Shown one piece after another: positions 17,919 to 21,963 of a DNA stretch of 21,963 bases (position 1 is the stretch's first letter; each line of letters starts with the position of its first letter). Below the pieces are notes generated by a model. The model had not been told where the DNA came from and ran no database searches. It saw only the letters and a list, made by a program, of their open reading frames with translations. Origin of the DNA: DASVSE01 sp036399715 (GTDB lineage: Bacteria; Bacteroidota; Rhodothermia; Rhodothermales; Rubricoccaceae); contig DASWMO010000044.1 in the NCBI GenBank assembly GCA_036399715.1, forward strand, positions 1-21,963, read 5' to 3'. The translations under genes were made by a program, and so were the position numbers.

Positions 17919-20483
17919 TCAGGCTAGGGACACGGGTTCGACGTGCTCGGCCGGCTCGGCGCCTTCGGCGAGGAGCAGGTGGTGGAGGGGCGTGTGGGCG
18001 TCGTAGAACACCACGACGACGTTGCCGGCGCGGATGTGGTCCAGCTCGCGGCGGAGCGCCTCGGCGCCGTCGAGGACGATCTCGCAGGGCAGGTCCGGAC
18101 GCTCTTCGGCGACCGACTCGCACAGGAGCGCGGCCGTCTCGCCGGGCTGGCGGCCGCGGAGGTCCTCGTTCTCGCGCACGACGACCCGGTCGAACGTCCG
18201 TGCGACCACGTGCCCGACATCGCGGATCGTGCCGTCGGGCCTGTCGCCGGGCATCCCGACGATGCCGGTGAGGGACCGGCCCGAGTGCCAGTGCTCGGCG
18301 ATCTGACACACCGCCTCGACGCCGTCCGGGTTGTGGCCGTAGTCGAGCAGGGCGTAGCCCGCCCCGAGGCGGTACAGGTTGGCGCGGCCAGCGTTGTGCT
18401 CGCTCGGATGAAAGCTCTGAAGCCCCTCGGCCACGCGCTCGGCCGGGACGCCGTGGGCGCGGAGGGCGGCACAGGCCGCGAGCGCGTTGGCGACCTGGAA
18501 ACGGGCCGCCCCGCCCATCGTGACGGGGAGCGCGGCGACGGGCACGAGCGGCCGCTCGGTGTCGCCTTCCGCCTCGACGATCCACCGGTCGACGACGTAG
18601 AACGCCCGCCCGCCGGCCGCCCGGTGCCGGGCCACGACGGGGCCGGGCTCGAGGGCGAAGAAGACGACCGAGCGGTCGACGCCGCGGATGGCCGGATCCT
18701 CGGGGAGCGCGGCGAGGCGGGCGTCGTCGGCGTTGAGGACGAGCGTCCCGCCGGCGCGGACCCGCTCGGCGACGATCCGCTTCACCCGGTAGATGTCGTC
18801 GACGGTGTCGATCCCGTCCTGCCCGAGGTGGTCCGCGGCGATGTTCGTCATCACGGCGATGTCCGCGCCGTCCCACGCGAGCCCACGGCGGACGATCCCG
18901 CCGCGCGCCGTCTCCAGCACGGCCACGTCGACGGCCGGGTCGGCGAGGACGGCGCGGGCCGAGGCCGGGCCCGTCGTGTCCCCCTCGGCGACGAGGACTC
19001 CGCCGATCCAGACGCCCTCGGTCGAGGTCATCCCGACCGTGGCGCCCTCGCGGCCGAGCACGTGGGCGATCATCCGGGTGGTCGACGTTTTGCCGTTCGT
19101 TCCGGTGATGGCGATGAGCGGCAGGCGGGCCGGCGCGCCCGGCGGGAACAGCGCGTCCACGATGGCCCCGCCGACGTCGCGGGGCTCGCCCTCGGCCGGG
19201 GCGAGGTGCATCCGCAGGCCGGGCGCCGCATTGACCTCGACGATGCCGCCCCGGGTGAGCGGCTGCTCGACGCTCTCAGTGACGAGGTCGATCCCGCACA
19301 CGTCGAGCCCGACGGCCCGGGCCGCCCGCTCGCACGCGAGGGCCACGCTCGGGTGGAGGCGGTCCGTGACGTCGTGGGCCGTCCCGCCTCGCGAGAGGTT
19401 GGCCGTCCGGCTGAGCACGACCGGCTCGCCGGCCGCCGGCACGTCCGTGAGGGCCACACCCGAGGCGGCGAGGTGCGCCTGCGCCACGTCGTCGATGCAG
19501 ATCCGGGTCATCTCGCGGGAGTGTCCCTCGCCCCGGCGGGGGTCCCGGTTGGCCCCCTCGATGAGTTCCTCGACCGTGTGAGCGCCGTCGCCGGTGACCA
19601 TCGCCGGACGCCGCTCGGCCGCGGCGACCACCTTGCCGGCGACGACCAGGACGCGGTAGTCGCGGCCCACGAACGTCTCCTCAACCATCACGCGGCGGCC
19701 GTGCTTGTAGGCCATTGCGAACGCCTCGGCGACGGCGTCGGGCGTCTGTAGACCAACCGAGACGCCACGCCCATGATTGCCGGCGAGCGGCTTGACCACA
19801 ACCGGGTACCCGATGCGGCGGGCGGCTCTGAGGGCATCGCTCTCGTGGGACACCACCTCGCCGCGAGGAACGGGGAGAAAGGCCCGGGCGAGCAGGCTGT
19901 TCGCAAGCTGCTTGTCCGAGGCAATGTCGCAGGCGATGAGGCTGCTCTGGCTCGTGATGGACGCGCGGATGAGCCGGGCCGACTTTCCCCACCCGAGGCG
20001 CACAAGGCTCTGGCCGTTGAGGCGCTCCCACGGGATTCCCCGGCGCTCAGCGGCCTCGACGATGGCCCGCGTCGACGGCCCGAGCGCCTCGCGCTCGGCG
20101 AGCCGGCGGACCTCGGCGAGCGCCTCGTCGACGGGCGGCGCGGCGGCGCTGGCCGCGACGGCGTCGACGGCGGCCTCGAGTGCCCGGCGAACGGCCGCCT
20201 CCGACTCCTCGGGCGCGTACGCCACGACGACCTCGCACACGCCGGGCTCCGGCCCGTCCCCGACATGGACGCACGAGCAATGCAGGCCGGCGCGGGATGC
20301 CAGCTCGACCGCCGCCTCGGCGACCCGGGCGCCGGCCCCCAGTGGCGCGGCCACGCTGTCGCCCGACGGCGCCGCGCGGTCCGTACTCCCGGGCCACGTA
20401 GACACGTCGATCTGGGCCCGCACGCTGGGCTGTGTGGTGTGGAGGCTCGGGCCGGAGAAGGTCCGAATGGACTGGAGGCGCAT
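17919..20483 (-). CDS. cphA: Cyanophycin synthetase
   Basis: An 854-residue CphA that builds cyanophycin from Asp and Arg using ATP, in a cytoplasmic granule. The N-terminal domain (about 1-160) begins with the family-like IRTFSGPSL. The ATP-grasp domain (about 165-445) adds Asp to the backbone; it has TSQSSLIACDIASDK, VVVKPLAGNHGRGV, SRTANLSRGGTAHDVTD and GIVEVNAAPGLRMH. The Mur ligase-like domain (about 455-854) adds Arg; it has the P-loop GTNGKTSTTR at 461, ETARGGIVRRGLAW at 524, TNIAADHLGQDGI at 546 and DYGHNPDG at 714. The length is slightly below the usual 870-900. The ATG at 20483 follows a C-rich leader and lies 40 bases after the SPW-protein stop, so transcription may begin further upstream. 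The next gene is cphB. Confidence 0.97.
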   Translation of the reverse strand: MRLQSIRTFSGPSLHTTQPSVRAQIDVSTWPGSTDRAAPSGDSVAAPLGAGARVAEAAVELASRAGLHCSCVHVGDGPEPGVCEVVVAYAPEESEAAVRRALEAAVDAVAASAAAPPVDEALAEVRRLAEREALGPSTRAIVEAAERRGIPWERLNGQSLVRLGWGKSARLIRASITSQSSLIACDIASDKQLANSLLARAFLPVPRGEVVSHESDALRAARRIGYPVVVKPLAGNHGRGVSVGLQTPDAVAEAFAMAYKHGRRVMVEETFVGRDYRVLVVAGKVVAAAERRPAMVTGDGAHTVEELIEGANRDPRRGEGHSREMTRICIDDVAQAHLAASGVALTDVPAAGEPVVLSRTANLSRGGTAHDVTDRLHPSVALACERAARAVGLDVCGIDLVTESVEQPLTRGGIVEVNAAPGLRMHLAPAEGEPRDVGGAIVDALFPPGAPARLPLIAITGTNGKTSTTRMIAHVLGREGATVGMTSTEGVWIGGVLVAEGDTTGPASARAVLADPAVDVAVLETARGGIVRRGLAWDGADIAVMTNIAADHLGQDGIDTVDDIYRVKRIVAERVRAGGTLVLNADDARLAALPEDPAIRGVDRSVVFFALEPGPVVARHRAAGGRAFYVVDRWIVEAEGDTERPLVPVAALPVTMGGAARFQVANALAACAALRAHGVPAERVAEGLQSFHPSEHNAGRANLYRLGAGYALLDYGHNPDGVEAVCQIAEHWHSGRSLTGIVGMPGDRPDGTIRDVGHVVARTFDRVVVRENEDLRGRQPGETAALLCESVAEERPDLPCEIVLDGAEALRRELDHIRAGNVVVVFYDAHTPLHHLLLAEGAEPAEHVEPVSLA

Positions 20484-20523
20484 CTGGGGTCGGAGGCTGG
20501 GCGTGCCGGCCGGGGCCGGAGTG

Positions 20524-20922
20524 TCAGAGGCTGGCGGGGGCGGCGACCCCGGGCTGGTCGGCCGGGACGCGCTGCGTCATGAGTGCCGCGCCGACCTCGA
20601 AGAGGCCGAGCACGAGGTGCGGCACCCACACGCCGTCCGTCGTCGCGGTCCCGTCGGCGAAGCCGAACAGCCACGGCGACGCGGCGAGCAGGAGGCCACC
20701 TCCGAGGTCGAGCATCAGGTGCGTCGGCATCGGGAGCCGACGGACGAGCCCGAGCTCGTAGTCCGTGAACACGCTGTAGACGATCACGGCGGCGCCGAGC
20801 GCGACCGGCACGGCCGTCTCGGCACCGCCGTCGGCGAAGCCGAACAGCCACGGCGCCGCGATGAGGAGCAGTCCACTGAGGTAGTCGAGAACGCCGTGGA
20901 CGCGGGTCGGGATGAAACGCAT
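20524..20922 (-). CDS. SPW-repeat integral membrane protein
   Basis: A 132-residue protein with four predicted membrane helices arranged as two SPW-type repeats, APWLFGFADGG (about 23-33) and SPWLFGFADGT (about 82-92). Each repeat follows a hydrophobic helix. This is the SPW repeat family (PF03779), which has no established function. The ATG at 20922 begins MRFIPTRVHGVLDYLSG, typical of the family, and follows a C-rich leader. The two repeats are also nearly identical at DNA level (28 identical bases). The gene lies 40 bases upstream of cphA on the same strand and 157 bases downstream of selO. That upstream gap shows only a weak 5-bp hairpin at 20959-20974. Confidence 0.85.
   Translation of the reverse strand: MRFIPTRVHGVLDYLSGLLLIAAPWLFGFADGGAETAVPVALGAAVIVYSVFTDYELGLVRRLPMPTHLMLDLGGGLLLAASPWLFGFADGTATTDGVWVPHLVLGLFEVGAALMTQRVPADQPGVAAPASL
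20651..20678 (-). repeat. 28-base direct repeat, copy encoding the second SPW motif
   Basis: Identical over 28 bases to 20828-20855. It encodes PWLFGFADG of the C-terminal SPW repeat. Confidence 0.9.
20828..20855 (-). repeat. 28-base direct repeat, copy encoding the first SPW motif
   Basis: Identical over 28 bases to 20651-20678, offset by 177 bases (59 codons, in frame). It encodes PWLFGFADG of the N-terminal SPW repeat. Confidence 0.9.
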
Positions 20923-21079
20923 GGGAGCAGGGGAAGGCGGAGAGTCCTGAACCCCCGCGGAGCCCGCACGCTCCCCGGTTTCAGGCCGCCACCGCCCGTC
21001 CCGGAATCGCCCTGCGGCCCTCTCGGAATGTCCCTGACTGCTCGGGCTGGCGTCTGCTAAAGCGCTTCGGCCCGCTGGC

Positions 21080-21963
21080 TCAGGAGCTGCACGAGAGCAT
21101 CGAGGAGCCCGCCCTGTTGCGGGCCCACTCGGGGCGCTGCGCCGCGAACGCCGCGTGCTCGGGCTGCTCGTCGTACGGCCGCCGGACGAGGTCGAGGAGC
21201 GTGTGGACGAGCGACGGGTCGCCTCCCTCGGCGGCGTCGATGGCCTGCTGCGCGAGGTAGTTCCGCAGGATGTAGCGCGGGTTGACGGCGTGCATCCGGG
21301 CACGCCGGACCTCGGCAGGCTCGCCCGAGGCCGACGCGGCGGCGTGCCAGCGGCGCAGCCAGTCGGCGATAGCCGGGGTGTGCGCGTCCCGCTTCGCGTC
21401 GTCGTAGAACACGTCCCCGAGGCGCCCGACGAGCGTGGCGTCGTCCGCCTCGTTGGCGCCGTCCTCCGAGCCGGCGAGGTCGCCGAGGGCGCGGAAGAAC
21501 AGCGTGTGGTCCATCTCGGCCGCGTGGAGGAAGGAGTAGCCCTCCTCGACGAGCGCCTGCGTCGCCTCGCCGGGCGCGAGCCCGAACTTGGCCGTCGTGG
21601 TCGCCTCGTGTTCCTCAGTGAAGACGTCGAGGTAGCGGTTCAGGCCGGCGTGGAGCGGCGCGGCGGCGGGGAAGAGTGGCAGGACGGCCTCGGCGAGGCG
21701 GACGAGGTTCCACTGGGCGATGCCCGGCTGGTGCCCGAACCGGTAGCGGCGCCCGCCGGCGTCGGTCGTGTTCGGCGTCCACTCGGGGTCGTAGTCGTCG
21801 AGCCAGCCGTACGGGCCGTAGTCGATCGTGAGCCCGAGGATGGACATGTTGTCGGTGTTCATGACCCCATGGCAAAAGCCGACTGCCTGCCAGTCGGCCA
21901 TCAGTGTCGCGGTGCGGTGCGTGACGGCTTCGAGCAGGGCGACATAGGGCTGGGCCGCATCAC
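21080..21963 (-). CDS. selO: Protein adenylyltransferase SelO (YdiU/UPF0061), 5' part outside window
   Basis: This is the C-terminal portion (about 293 residues) of SelO, a pseudokinase-fold enzyme that transfers AMP to Ser, Thr or Tyr of target proteins and has been linked to redox control. The reading frame stays open to the right window edge, so the N-terminus, including the nucleotide-binding Lys, is missing here. The key family motif GFCHGVMNTDNMSILGLTID is present, with the Asp residues that act as base and metal ligand, followed by YGPYGWLDDYDPEW and the segment VNPRYILRNYLAQQAI. The protein ends in SCSS; this conserved C-terminal Cys aligns with the selenocysteine of eukaryotic SelO and can form a regulatory disulphide in E. 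coli YdiU. The next gene on this strand is 157 bases downstream, so linkage with the cyanophycin operon is uncertain. Confidence 0.95.
   Translation of the reverse strand, partial: DAAQPYVALLEAVTHRTATLMADWQAVGFCHGVMNTDNMSILGLTIDYGPYGWLDDYDPEWTPNTTDAGGRRYRFGHQPGIAQWNLVRLAEAVLPLFPAAAPLHAGLNRYLDVFTEEHEATTTAKFGLAPGEATQALVEEGYSFLHAAEMDHTLFFRALGDLAGSEDGANEADDATLVGRLGDVFYDDAKRDAHTPAIADWLRRWHAAASASGEPAEVRRARMHAVNPRYILRNYLAQQAIDAAEGGDPSLVHTLLDLVRRPYDEQPEHAAFAAQRPEWARNRAGSSMLSCSS

Overview
The window is GC-rich and densely coded, with 14 protein genes, no RNA genes, no mobile elements and no CRISPR array. The likely source is a GC-rich member of the Bacteroidota/Rhodothermota side of the tree (Rhodothermales-like, possibly a Rubricoccus/Rubrivirga relative). 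This is an inference from the gene content, the ClpB N-terminus and the near absence of Shine-Dalgarno sequences. Most ATG starts follow a C-rich pyrimidine tract instead.

Left part (1-7093): a lipoprotein of unknown role (4-1083) overlaps by 4 bases a small membrane protein of the YdjM/DUF457 metal-dependent hydrolase family (1080-1616). Facing them is a tandem pair of sensor kinases on the minus strand. The first is a 1291-residue hybrid kinase with six membrane segments, four PAS domains and two receiver domains. The second is a 515-residue CHASE3 histidine kinase, whose 3' end overlaps the hydrolase gene by 53 bases.

Middle part (7094-15278): a 287-base divergent region holding a perfect 15-base palindrome separates the hybrid kinase from clpB. 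ClpB ends at a strong hairpin and is followed by a class II CPD photolyase and a 77-residue acidic hydrophilic protein. Convergent to these is a CASTOR/POLLUX-type ion channel with two RCK-like domains, which is divergent from a lipoprotein with two beta-sandwich repeats and a YfaP (DUF2135) domain. A 15-bp-stem hairpin lies between that lipoprotein and the next operon.

Right part (15378-21963, all minus strand): read in transcription order, the genes are selO (its 5' part lies outside the window), an SPW-repeat membrane protein, cphA (cyanophycin synthetase), cphB (cyanophycinase), a Nudix hydrolase and a Rhizobium etli-type L-asparaginase (PF06089). The last four are tightly packed (gaps of 33 and 29 bases, then an 8-base overlap). 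They form a probable cyanophycin operon covering polymer synthesis, polymer cleavage to beta-Asp-Arg dipeptide, and a candidate downstream amidohydrolase.

The most interesting signals are the unusual cyanophycin operon with its variant asparaginase (Lys to Glu at a predicted zinc ligand), the bacterial CASTOR/POLLUX channel, the palindrome upstream of clpB, and the C-rich leader before almost every start codon.
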